Shown here piece by piece: positions 44,581-55,280 of a stretch of DNA of 64,000 bases. The stretch comes from Exophiala sp. HKRS030 (Eukaryota > Ascomycota > Eurotiomycetes > Chaetothyriales > Herpotrichiellaceae), in assembly GCA_023897205.1 (NCBI GenBank), contig JAHWDD010000004.1:3100001-3164000 (forward strand), given 5' to 3'. Position 1 is the stretch's first letter; the number at the start of each line of letters is the position of its first letter. A program made the position numbers and the translations under genes. The notes under the pieces are model-generated. The model was not told where the DNA came from and did no database searches. It saw only the letters and a program-made list of their open reading frames with translations.

Positions 44581-46929
44581 ATGGCTTCCTCGCAAGACCC
44601 AACACGCCCGGTGATTTTTACCTTCTGGCTACTGCTCCTCGCCACGATCTTGTTGCTTTATGCCTGTCTCGGGAATCCTGCCCTTGTGCATTTGATACCA
44701 AACAACGCTCGAGCTGAACGAGGACAGTATGTGCCTTCAGAGGGGGAATATCTATTGGGCGTTGGGAAGGCGGATATCACGGGGTAAGAGAGTCAAGACT
44801 ATGCCTCAATCATCGCTAATCACCCTAGACCGGTCGTCGAGATCAACATGATGGGCTATGCGGATACAGATCAGTCGGGAACTGGTCTCCGACAGCGACT
44901 CTACTGCAGAGCTTTCATTGTCGGGAGCTCGACGAACAACTCCTCTCGAATTGCCTACCTCGTCCTTGATACACAGTCCGGAGATACAGCTGTTCGCCAC
45001 GGCATTCTGAACGAACTCAAAAAGTTGGGACCAGAGTATGAAGTATACAACAAGGACAGCCTGGCTGTCACAGGTACACACAGCCATAGTGGACCCGGAG
45101 CCTGGTTGAACTACCTTTTGCCTCAAATAACGAGCAAAGGATTCGACAAGAGCAGCTACAACGCCATCGTCACGGGTTCAGTATTGGCCATCGAGCGTGC
45201 TCACAGAAACCTCGTGCCAGGTCACTTGAGCTTAGGACAGATCAGACTAGAGCATGCCAACATCAACCGGAGCCCTTATGCCTACCTGCAAAACCCAAAG
45301 AACGAAAGGGCTGGGTATACCGATGACGTTGACAAGAACATGACTCTGTTGAAATTCGAGAGAGCATCGGATGGTCAAGCAATGGGTGTCTTGTCTTGGT
45401 TTCCTGTGCATGGCACGTCCCTCTATCAGAATAACACGCTCATCACTGGCGATAACAAGGGAGTAGCAGCATACCTCTTTGAACAATACATGCAAGAAAT
45501 GAACCCATCATTCGTGGCAGGGTTCTCGCAAGCAAATGTTGGCGATACCTCCCCAAACACTCTTGGCGCATTTTGCGAGGATACCGGTCTATCATGTTCT
45601 TTTAATGACAGCACATGTGGTGGCCGAACCCAGCCCTGTCACGGACGTGGTCCAATGTTTCGAAGCATAGACCAGGGCACTAAATCCTGCTTCGAAATCG
45701 GAAGTCGACAAATGTTGGCTGCGAAAGACATTCTAGCTAGTGCCAATCTAGAACGAATTCCAGAATCTACGGTCTCATTCTTCCACACCTACGCCAATTT
45801 TTCCTCCTTCGCCTTTACTTCTCCGTACAACCAGTCTCGTCGATTGAAGACATGCTCTGCTGCGCTAGGCTACGGCTTTGCTGGTGGTACGACGGACGGT
45901 CCTGGCGCCTTTGACTTCTCTCAAGGTACAAATGATAGCGATGGCTCACCGTCACTCAAGAACCCTCTTTGGAAGCTGGCACGGGGCTTCATCCACGAGC
46001 CGACAGATGAGCAGATCGCATGCCAGAAGCCCAAGCCCATTCTACTTGATGTAGGTGCAGCCGATGACCCGTACCCCTGGACACCCAACATAGTCGACAT
46101 CCAATTGCTTCGCGTAGGCCCACTCATTGTCATTGTGTCTCCTGGCGAGGCAACAACGATGTCTGGACGACGCTGGCGGACTGCATTAACAAAAGCCGCT
46201 CCATCAGTCCTAGGCATCGATGATCCTCAAGTTGTAATTGGTGGTCCCGCCAATACTTATGCACATTACATCGCAACTGAAGAAGAGTACAGTGTTCAAC
46301 GGTATGAGGGTGCTAGCACGCTTTACGGCCCGCACACGCTTGAAGCCTACATCAACCTAACTCTTACCTACCTCCCGTATCTCGGTTCTCAGGACGAGAC
46401 ATCACACCTTCGCCGCTTGCCAGCAGGTCCCAGCCCACCTATTAATGTCAATGTCTCTCTGTCATTCATCACGCCGGTGATTGTTGACAATTCAGGCCTT
46501 CTCCGTCGGTTTGGAGCCACTCTTTCCTCCCCTGATCCAGCAAAGCAACATACACCTGGTTCGATAGTCAGCGCAACCTTCGTGGGAGCCAATCCGCGCA
46601 ATAATTTCCGGCTAGAAGGCACATTTGCTGCGGTGGAGAGATTCGACTCGGACAACGGCAAATGGGTTCAGGTGCGCTCCGATCGAGACTGGTATCTCGC
46701 GTACAAGTGGAAAAGACTCAGTACTGCCTTGGGGACCAGTGAAGTGACCCTGGAATGGGAGATCGAGCCAGGTACACGGTCTGGTATGTATCGCTTCAGG
46801 TATTATGGTGACGCCAAGGCTTTGGGCGGCCAAATCTCTGCGATCGAGGGTACAAGTGGTGTGTTCAATGTCGCCGGCGACAACAACAAGAATGACGCAG
46901 CATTTTGGGGGGAACTGGTACGCACATGA
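44581..46929 (+). CDS. Neutral/alkaline ceramidase
   Basis: Two exons (44581-44783 and 44829-46929) give 767 residues. Neutral ceramidase is a zinc amidase that splits ceramide into sphingosine and fatty acid. The start of the domain is reconstituted across the 45-nt intron: LLGVGKADITGPVVEINMMG. The zinc and active-site block TGTHSHSGPGAW (His 152/154), VLSWFPVHGTSL (His 262) and ANVGDTSPN with catalytic Ser309 are all present. The C-terminal immunoglobulin-like region follows (FVGANPRNNFRLEGTFAAVE, EWEIEPGTRSGMYRFRYYG). The N-terminus has a hydrophobic stretch of about 20 residues (VIFTFWLLLLATILLLYACL) after a short polar leader, so it looks like a signal anchor more than a cleaved peptide. 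Length is close to fungal and animal enzymes. It is likely secretory or cell-surface. Confidence 0.94.
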
Positions 46930-47539
46930 GGTTGGCGCAAGTGAACCAAGTGTTTTCAAATCAGCGAGTGATGCATTATGTGGGGTTATGGGGGAGGGTT
47001 TTCCAAGGCGCATATGTATTCTCCCATGATGATACCCTAGCAATGAGAAAGGTGGTGCTGGACATCTCGGGCAACGAAGAATGGTAACAACACGAGTAGA
47101 ACCAAATGCTTACAAAGTGTATGAACAAATGATTCCTCGAAGGGTGTTGTTTAACAGTGGCCATAGGTAGATCTATGAGTGAAAGTGTTTCTAAATTTTT
47201 GCTGTGTCAAATCTATCGCGGCCCTTTCCGGGGTGAGCATGTGCTCGAGCTGTGTAGTGTCGCCGTTAACACAAGTATAAGGTAGGTACCACACCAAAGT
47301 AGTATCGGACATCTATGTTCTTTGGGGGGAGGCGGGATTGTAGTACCTGATGACATGGCGCAATCCCAAAAAAAGAAAGATAACCAACCATACATGGATG
47401 GGAGGATTCGTGTGTAGTGATTCTCTTTTTGTTGTCCTTTTTCCGTTCCATCAGCTGCGCGACTCTTGTTCTCAAATGATAATACCCGTAACGTCTCGGG
47501 TCTTTTTTTCATTCACGATGAGATCCATCTTCTCTCATA
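46930..47539. other. Convergent intergenic region
   Basis: 3' flanks of ceramidase and the zinc-finger gene; no supported gene. Confidence 0.55.
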
Positions 47540-48370
47540 TCATGCCATAGCTTTGTGGGGCAAATGTCTCAACGACTTTCTGACATTAATGACGCCATGT
47601 TTTCTGGCCAAATGTCTCACAAACGACCCCTTGTACGCCGTTCCAGGATGGTGGTCGCAGAGGAGACAGACCCATCGCTTCTCTGCCCCCTCTTCGCCAA
47701 TGTACTTGCCAAACAGGATACAGTCGTCGTCATCCATGATGGTATCGATGTGGTTGTTGAAATCGTTGTCACCCTCGTGATCGTGATCGTGATCAACAGT
47801 ACTATTGTAGTTGTGGTTGTTCTCATCGCCTGCCATCTCCCCGGGACCGTCTCGGTTTTCTTCTTGGTCGATCTCCTCTTCCTCGTCGTCACTTCGTCGA
47901 AGGATAAAACCAATCCTTCTCCTCATGGAGTCATTTTCGATATCTGCATTCATGATTACCATCTCCTGAATCCTGGCATCCACCACGTTCAACCTTTCCA
48001 GGTGGTGGATCCAAATCAAGGCGCACTGTTCGGTCGAGCCCGTGACGACATCCTTCAACAGACGACATCGATCTCGTTGCTCGTCACTAAACGCCCACCG
48101 CATCGAATCGTCCGAGGCGGCGTCTAGGCGCGCAATCAACTCGCCGTCAAAGTCGGTTCGACGAGCGTCGGACAGGACTCGGTCCCCGTCGCTTTCATCC
48201 AGAAAAAGAGACACCGCCAGTTCATAAGCCCTCCTGGCACGGTGGGTTCGTAGTGCCGGGGGAGTGTGGGTGGTGGGGGTGGTATTGTACCCCCGGATGT
48301 ATTCGCAGAGGGTGTCACTCAGCGCAGCGTCACGGGTGCGGATGATGTGTCGGGTAGTCGAGGGTGGCAT
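47540..48370 (-). CDS. Hypothetical protein with one C-terminal zinc finger
   Basis: A single exon of 276 residues starts at the ATG at 48370 (MPPSTTRHIIRTRD); the frame continues nine codons upstream to a TTG only. I do not recognise the family. A C2H2/BED-like finger is at RWVCLLCDHHPGTAYKGSFV followed by RHLARKHG: Cys 235/238 and His 253/258, with x2, x14 and x4 spacing. Before it are acidic (DDEEEEIDQEENRD) and His/Asp-rich (VDHDHDHEGDND) low-complexity stretches. The N-terminal part is basic (RTHRARRAYEL) and helical (SMRWAFSDEQRDRCRLLKDV). It is probably a nuclear nucleic-acid-binding protein. A long antisense frame (47555-48127) is a shadow of the acidic region. Confidence 0.65.
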   Translation of the reverse strand: MPPSTTRHIIRTRDAALSDTLCEYIRGYNTTPTTHTPPALRTHRARRAYELAVSLFLDESDGDRVLSDARRTDFDGELIARLDAASDDSMRWAFSDEQRDRCRLLKDVVTGSTEQCALIWIHHLERLNVVDARIQEMVIMNADIENDSMRRRIGFILRRSDDEEEEIDQEENRDGPGEMAGDENNHNYNSTVDHDHDHEGDNDFNNHIDTIMDDDDCILFGKYIGEEGAEKRWVCLLCDHHPGTAYKGSFVRHLARKHGVINVRKSLRHLPHKAMA

Positions 48371-48797
48371 TTTTTGTCTTTTCCAGTTCCCCTTCAATCA
48401 GAGTCGAAGTCTGGTGCATTGGCTTGGTACGTTGAGTTATGGTATCGTGAAAGTTAGAAAGAGGATTGTGTCATTTTGAGAAGGGAAAGTCAGATTGTGT
48501 CGTGTTGGTTCAGGCCGTTCGAGCGCCATGAGGAAACCATGGTCGATTGGGAACAAACCAGGTGTTTGTATGAGACAGTGAGGCTGTCCAAAGGTTTCCC
48601 AAACATAGGATCGACCGAGAACAGACACCAAACGAGGAAGTGAGTGTCTGCGAGGTTGACTTGTCAGGGATGTGCATATGGCAGACAGATCGCCAGGGTT
48701 GGTCGTCGGTCAAACGAGTCTGAAGCCTGGACATGGAACGCCTGCAGTGACGGGCACCGCATCTTGCACACCCGGGGACTTGAGAGAATCGTGAGAA
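48371..48797. other. Intergenic
   Basis: About 430 bp upstream of the zinc-finger gene; nothing further supported. Confidence 0.55.
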
Positions 48798-49553
48798 TCA
48801 AGACTTCTTCCATCGAACCTTTCCGACCCACTGAGCCCATTTCTGGACATCCTCCCTCTCGCAGATCTTGTCGACAGTGTACCAATCCTTTGCCAGTCCC
48901 TCGTTGGAGGCCATCCTGTGGACGAAACTGTGGCAAGCACGACAAAGCCAGGCGACGCTGTTCAGCCGGTGCTCGTCGTGCCAACCTCTCTTCAACACCT
49001 TTGCGTGTACCTGCTTCGGGATGAGATGGTGGTAGGTCATCGGCACCCAGTCCCTCTCGCAAATCTCACAAGCGTCCGTCCTCGTGTCGACCCATTTCGG
49101 AGGTGGGGTCGTCACAGCGCCGACGTAGGCTGCCATCACAGGAGCGAGAAAAGACTGGAGGTCAGACCTCGGTGGTTCAACGAGCCCATACGCCGTCAGG
49201 CTGTCGGTGACGTCTCCGGGGATGTGGCTCGATACCTCCTCGTACACGGAGAGCGTCAGGGGAAGTGACCATTTCTCCGCCAGGTCCGGGCTCTCTTGAA
49301 GAGCACGATAGGACAACCTCTGCAGCTCCTCTGGCAGGTTGATGAATATTTCACCGGCCAGGTAGTCTGAGAACTCGGCGAGTTCGGACGGGTCAGCTTC
49401 TGCAGGGGTCTGTGAAGGAGTGGTGGCCGTCTTCTTTCCAACTGGTTGTCGCTTGGTCGTCGTTTTGCGGGAACTTCCTATTGATTTTTCCACCACCGCC
49501 GAGAAGAGACAGTCTCTGAACGTGTCGAAATTGGCGTTGTCTGCTTGGATCAT
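48798..49553 (-). CDS. HNH-nuclease-domain protein
   Basis: A single exon of 251 residues starts at the ATG at 49553 (MIQADNANFDTFRD); upstream codons in the same frame open only to a non-ATG start. The C-terminal third carries an HNH-type fold: CEICERDW (Cys 162/165), PMTYHHLIPKQVHAK (His 175/176), LNSVAWLCRACHSFVH (Asn, Cys 204/207, His 208/212). HNH domains chelate one metal ion for phosphodiester cleavage, and the paired CxxC motifs bind structural zinc. The N-terminal 150 residues are Lys/Thr-rich (KTTTKRQPVGKKTATTPSQ) then helical. No intein, group I intron or mobile-element context surrounds it, so a host gene is more likely than a homing enzyme. Cellular role unknown. Confidence 0.75.
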   Translation of the reverse strand: MIQADNANFDTFRDCLFSAVVEKSIGSSRKTTTKRQPVGKKTATTPSQTPAEADPSELAEFSDYLAGEIFINLPEELQRLSYRALQESPDLAEKWSLPLTLSVYEEVSSHIPGDVTDSLTAYGLVEPPRSDLQSFLAPVMAAYVGAVTTPPPKWVDTRTDACEICERDWVPMTYHHLIPKQVHAKVLKRGWHDEHRLNSVAWLCRACHSFVHRMASNEGLAKDWYTVDKICEREDVQKWAQWVGKVRWKKS

Positions 49554-50302
49554 TGAAGGCGTGATTACTATATGAGTGAACCCTCTGACAAGGTTGGTAC
49601 ATGAAGCACTTGAAATGGAGATATCAACTTTCAAACACAATGTACCTACCACCTGGTTGCTCTGCAAGACCTTCCTTGAAATGATTGTAAACGACACCCT
49701 AGATTTCTCCAACGTCAACATCTACGTCACGTGTAGTCTTGATGTCCAGCGTGGTGGTAGCAAGGCTGCATCAGAAGTCGCGAGGCTGAGGTTTACGGGG
49801 AGACGACCTGAGTAGTATGGGTGTTCTGTTCCGGAGCTCGCCACGCCAGCCAACGGAGAATCGTTTTGACAAAGATGTGAGTGGACTTGTGTGAATTGTT
49901 CTGATGACGGAATCATCTCGGTGTCTGAGGATCCACTGTCGAGGGCTGAGGCATGTTGTCCATCGAGGCTCTAATCTCTATCTGTATATGCATCTTTCCA
50001 GATCAAGTAGCAGATAACGAGTACGCTTGACGACAGCCAGTCGTAAGGGGTGTAGACCTGTATCTCCTGGGGCAAGCTTCACAAAAAGCAATGCTGCTTT
50101 TGTCACGCTCGTAATCTTGTAGCAATTTCGGCGTAACATCGTAGACCTATTTGGAGTCGCATACTTCCCCGCCGCAGGTCTTCCCGAAACTTGGCCGGGG
50201 GTCTCATATTCACCCAGACTTGTCCGGAGTATATGTTGGGCGGTCTGTATCCGGTTGAAAGGGCATCAATTCTTGAACAGGTCGATACAGAAAAGGACAG
50301 CC
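49554..50302. other. Divergent promoter region
   Basis: About 750 bp between the HNH gene (minus) and the dehalogenase gene (plus); no supported gene. Confidence 0.55.
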
Positions 50303-51073
50303 ATGGGCAAAATCATTGTGGCTTTCGACCTCTACGGCACGCTGCTGTCAGCCGAAAGCATTGCAAAAGAGCTGTCGTCACACTTTGGGCAAGAAAAGGC
50401 TACGTCCATTGCTACGGTATGGAGGAAATACCAGCTTGAATATACTTGGAGGTTGAACAGCATGAGTAAGTCAAACTTGAAACAATATAATCATGAGGAT
50501 ATCTGATCGCTGACTTTGTATGAAGACAAGTATGACGACTTCTCCAAGGTGACTCGCAACTCGCTGCTTCATGCCTTGGCTGAACATGGTCTTCGGCTCG
50601 AGGACCCAGCTCTAGATAAATTGATGCTGGCCTATGACTCCTTGTCCACCTTTCCAGACGTCAATCCAGCCTTGAAGCGGCTCAAGGATAACTCCAATGT
50701 GGAATGCGTCGTGTTCTCTAATGGGACCAATGCAATGGTAACAAACTCAGTCCACGGTTCCGAGGATCTTAATTCTTCGATCTTCAAGGGTATCATCTCG
50801 ATTGACGACGTGAAAAAATATAAACCAGCCCCAGAGGCCTATTTCCACCTTGCTGAAAAGATGGGCAAAAAGAACGAGATGGACAAGATGTGGCTCGTCT
50901 CTGGCAACCCGTTCGATGTTACTGGATCTCGAACAGTAGGTATGCAAGCAGCGTGGGTTGATCGAGCAGGAAACGGCTGGCAGGATAGGCTTGGAATCGG
51001 GCCAACAGTAATTGTGAAGAGTTTGGAAGAGGTTGCTGATGCGGTCGAGAAACATGCCAAAAGCATGGCATAG
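50303..51073 (+). CDS. (S)-2-haloacid dehalogenase, HAD superfamily type II
   Basis: Two exons (50303-50465 and 50526-51073, intron 60 nt) give 236 residues. The nucleophile motif is VAFDLYGTLLSAES with Asp9, the form seen in L-2-haloacid dehalogenases (FDLYGTL). Motif II is VVFSNGTNAM, motif III Lys lies in DVKKYKPAPEAYFHLAEKMG, and the last motif is WLVSGNPFDVTGSRTVGMQA. Family knowledge: Asp attacks the halogenated carbon and releases halide and a 2-hydroxy acid. Many fungal homologues have no proven halogenated substrate, so a general small phosphatase or dehalogenase is possible. No signal peptide; cytosolic. The stop codon lies 20 bp from the 3' end of the convergent EI24-type gene. Confidence 0.88.
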
Positions 51074-51093
51074 CATTATAATATCTTGATTGG

Positions 51094-51952
51094 CTACGCT
51101 GGGTCGTCGTGATACTCTGCCCCGTGTGGCGAGGCGATGGCTTCTCGACCTCTGCGAGCCTTTTCCATTTTCGCTGCCCACAAAGCACTCCCCGCTGCCG
51201 AAGTGAGCAGAAAAAACATGCTCAGAACAGGGATCAGCTGAAGAGCTAGTGCAACAGTTCCAAACCAAGTGTACTTTAACTGCCTCTTTCTTACATAGTC
51301 CGTACGATCTTTTTTGGACAGTCCCAGCAGTTTGAAATACCTCCAGTGGTGGAAAGGGCCAGCTCTATAGCCGGTGAGGAACAAGAAGAGAGGCACACCG
51401 ACAAATGGTATGAAATTGAGAGGGAGGAGAATAACGAATTCGAGGATCTGGCGAAGGCTAAAGGGGCTGTAGATCGATGAGGTGGTGGGGTTTCCGAGCA
51501 TCTGCACCGAGTTTTGGCCATCCTGGTGGAGGAGTCGAGCTTCACTGACAAGATCCTCCAGCCCTTGGTCAATAAGTACAGCATCGAAGATGTCAACAAG
51601 TGTTTCATCGACGAAAAAAGCCTCAAAGAGCAAAGCGACAATCGCAGAGCCCTCTCCTAGCACCAGGAAGGTGGCGTTCAGCCATGCGCCTGGGCCGTGA
51701 AAGATGGCCAGGAACGCCACCTGTGGCAAGAAAGTCCAAACGAAGAGGTTGACATAGATGAATGCAGAAAGTAGTATGATAGGAACCAGTCGAGCCTTGA
51801 AGAGCGGGTAGAGGTAAGGATGTCTGAGGAAATAGTAAATGCCCTACGGAGAACTTGTGGTAAGTCTAACAGGCCAGTTTCTCGATATGGATATCTTGAA
51901 TCAATCCCACCTTGAAGGGGTATAACCAGGTAGCATCCAGCCAGGCGATCAT
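51094..51952 (-). CDS. EI24-domain membrane protein (LDS/RRT8-like)
   Basis: Two exons (51952-51911 and 51843-51094, intron 67 nt) give 263 residues. The start is MIAWLDATWLYPFK joined to GIYYFLRHPYLYPLFKARLV. Hydrophobic segments include VPIILLSAFIYVNLFVWTFL, FLVLGEGSAIVALLFEAFFV, FVILLPLNFIPFVGVPLFLF and FGTVALALQLIPVLSMFFLL. The block GPFHHWRYFKLLGLSKKDRT is characteristic of fungal outer-spore-wall/lipid-droplet (LDS) relatives of EI24. The segment LLPLNFIPFVGVPLF matches the EI24 core. It is a four-helix membrane protein, probably in ER or lipid-droplet membranes. The long frame begins at a TTG inside the coding exon, so the N-terminal 52 residues come only from the spliced model. Role unknown. 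Confidence 0.78.
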
Positions 51953-53006
51953 CTTTACACAAGAGCGCCCTGTTGTCCGTTAGATCATGCGTAGGAAGTC
52001 ATGGCGGTTGGGATTGTACAATGCAGGCTGCACTCAAGCCTCTACAACGACCACAATGCCTTGTGACGCAGCCTTGCATGAGAGGTGGGAAGGTCTGCCG
52101 AGGCCACACCGATTCATTATTCAGCCTCGCTGCAATTTCTTACCACTTTTTCCTTCTTTTCTCTACAAAACTGAATTTCCTCTGTATTCACTCTGCCAAT
52201 GCCGCTGCCCTTGGGTGGTTCAAATGATTGCTGGAGGGGAAAGCAGAGGATAGAGGAATAATCATTAGTTGCCAACTTACCCCGGGACCTTTCATTGAGC
52301 TACTCTTCTATGATTGCTTGATTATGGAGGTTTCGGAAATATTTCTGGCTGCACAGATCGAAGACAGCACCCAAGCCGCACTCTTGGATACTACTCCCAC
52401 AGCACTTGACAAGGCCTATACACCTTGTGTTGTAGCTTGTGACTCCTAAACGTGCATCATCTTGTGGCTTGTTTGGGTAGCTGCATAGGAATCAACCTAG
52501 CTCCAAGTGGTCAGACCAGTTCTACGGAGTAAATCAGGGTAGTAAAAGTCGCCGTCTAAGCGAAGGCGGTTGAATTCTTTCTACCTAGTTAATTGTTAGT
52601 GGTGTGTTGCTGGCTGTATCTGCTGAATAGCGACACCTGTATTTTGCCGCCTGCGCCTTTTTTTCCACTGCAATCTGTCGCCTCTCAAGACAATCTCAGA
52701 TTGTGAATTAATATCCCGTATGTGTTTGTGAACGACATTCACTCTTTTGATCTCCTACTGGTTTCACAGAGTCTGAAAGGTGAGGGCGCGGTACCTTCAG
52801 ATATTGAAAAACACCAGCCACTAGACTTTTCACGCGACTTGACTCGACACCGACTCGGCTTGCCCGCCTCTTTCTCTCCACCTCCGCCTTTTCTCGTTTT
52901 CCCCGATATTTACCACCTGCGTCTCCCACTTCATAGGCATGTGCCGATGTTCACCCGTCCGTTTCGGTTGTCGCAGACGAAGTCATTGAGATAGAAAAGC
53001 TCTGTC
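51953..53006. other. Divergent promoter region with pyrimidine-rich leader
   Basis: About 1.05 kb; TACGGAGTA at 52523-52531. CT-rich sequence at 52860-52925 precedes the transcription-factor start. No supported gene. Confidence 0.55.
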
Positions 53007-55280
53007 ATGTCGTCGATCTCGCCCACGGGGGCGTATGCACCCTCGCAGGGCCAGGACCCCAACAACGCGTACAAATATGAAGACCCTACTGCCTACCAAC
53101 TACAGACACACTTTTCCAACCAATTCGAGGTCGCTTTACCCGTGGACCGCGCAGACCACGAGCAGTTAGGTCAAGAACCTCCGAGATCCGGAGGCAAGTC
53201 GTCAGAGCCAAAAGTCCGTCTGCGGAAGGCTTGCGATAGCTGTAGTGTGCGAAAAGTCAAGGTATGAACGCATTTCCCATGAGTTCAACTTCAACTGCTC
53301 ACGATTCAATCCAGTGCGACGAGTCTGGACCTCCATGCAAATCATGCGCTGCCCTTGACATTCCCTGCACCTTTGACCGTCCCAGTCGTCGCCGTGGACC
53401 ACCCAACAGGCATGCGGAAGCCATCAAGAGACAAAAACTTGAGGGAGGAATTTACGAGGGTTCAAGAGGCTCTCCTACTCATGATGCGGCCTACAGTCTA
53501 GCGGCACTCTCTGCACCCAGTCTTCTCGCGGCTGAATCGATATGCGATCTTCCTACATTGAAGGTCCTCATCGATGACTACTTTCTCTACATACATCCTC
53601 TGATACCTCTCCCACACGAACCGACCTTCCGGAGATCTTTCGAGGCCCGAGAAGATCGAACCAACCATACCTTCCTGGCTCTCATCGCTGCTATGGTAGA
53701 ATGCCTGGTGGCGTCATTTCCACGCAGACCACGCCAATTATTCACCGCAGAAGCAGCGAGGTCGCAGTTTCCAAACGCTGGCGCTCTTATTGATCGATGC
53801 CACCAGGTTTTCGTCGAGGCCCGGGGGTTGGGCTACATGGACCGGCCAATGGGTCTTTATGATGCGATTGCAAGCTATTTGACCGGACTTGCGGCGGGTT
53901 ACGTTCTTGATCTACCACGCTTGCGCCTGTATCTGGGAGAGTGCACTCTCGTCACACGGGAGCTCGGGTTTCATCGTCCTGAATTCTACCGGCCACCAGC
54001 CACTCCTGGCGGCTCGTACCCACCTGCCGATGCACAGAGACCTCAAATCGTGGACTATGTTTATCAGGAATCTGGACGTCGACTCTTCTGGCTACTCTTC
54101 GTGGGTGCCATGTCAGCCCGCCAGCTGGATGAAGCCGAAGGCGACCTGCTCATCCCACCGGTTTCTCATGCAGAGATGCTGCCTCCACTTCCAATCGAGG
54201 TAGACGATGAATACATCACGGAAGCCCAAATATTCCCCCAACCTAGAGGTGTTGTGTCAGAAATGATTGGCTTCAATCTGAATGTTAAGGTCTTCAGAGC
54301 TTTCCACTTTCTGGCTGCACTAGAAATGGCCTTTGGGGCGAATACTGTTTATGACTGGGATCGGCAACGCCAGATTATTCGACGTGCTCTTCAGACCGTC
54401 AAGGAAGCGACCCGAGATGCACCGAAGGAGTTGCAACTGAACCCATCCAATGGCTTTGGAGAGTGGCCCCCTACTCAGGCCGACATATCTGCCTATTCCC
54501 AATTATTCAACGACCGTGAGGGTGTCGAGACCGATCCTTCACTCGAGACTGCAAGTGCCCGAGGGTCATTTTCGGCTCCACCAACGAAACGAGTAATTCA
54601 GTTTGAGATTCAGAAAGCCAACATTTACGCTACCCAGCTCTCGTCAAGATCGTATCTGGTCGAGCGGTTCTGGAATCTCTACGAAATCGTCGACCGTGAC
54701 AAGATCAGCTTTCCGTCTGACAAGTCTATTGCCAGTTCCTCGCCAACTGCCGGTGTAGTCATGACCGGAATGGAGCACGGTTACCGCCAAGTCGCTGGAA
54801 GAACACCCAGCGACAACTTGATGGATGCCGGCGAACAAATGATGGCAGTTGAACGGGAAGATATTGTAAGAGATATGGCTTTACTCCTCAAGAGCATCAA
54901 CCAAGTCAATATGGAGCCAAATGGCATGAGCTTTGTAAGTCCCGAAAATCGAGCTTTAGCCCCGTTTTTACTAACATCAGGTCCAGTGCAATAAGATCCG
55001 GACGGTCGCTTCCACCTTGCTCGAAACGAAGCGTGCTCGCATGAGCTCAATGCCGACATTAGACTCCGAAAGCGTCAACAGTTATCTCCACGACTTTCTT
55101 GAGATCCTCTCCAAACTCGAAAGACTGGGTCCGTCGCGATACCGAGGTGTGGCTGACAACACCACTGGAAACCTGCTGCGAACGCCAGAGGAGATCGAAG
55201 AGGAAGAGTTGGTGCATTGGGCAAGTCTGAAGGATCGACAGGAACAATTTGTTCGAGCAAGCGGTGTGAGTTCCTGGTAG
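53007..55280 (+). CDS. Zn2Cys6 transcription factor with fungal-specific TF domain
   Basis: Three exons (53007-53261, 53315-54934, 54987-55280) give 722 residues. The zinc cluster is ACDSCSVRKVK then CDESGPPCKSCAALDIPC, Cys 76, 79, 86, 93, 96 and 103. It is interrupted by a 53-nt intron directly before the third Cys. A basic stretch follows (RPSRRRGPPNRHAEAIKRQK). The middle homology region is at about 150-350 (VLIDDYFLYIHPLIPLPHEP, LRLYLGECTLVTRELGFHRP, ESGRRLFWLLFVGAMSARQL). The unspliced frame ends early at 54994; splicing past the 52-nt intron adds NKIRTVASTLLETKRARM and an acidic end (TPEEIEEEELVHWASLKDRQ). A second AG six bases upstream of the acceptor would insert two residues (Val-Gln) in frame. 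Target genes are unknown. Nuclear. Confidence 0.88.
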
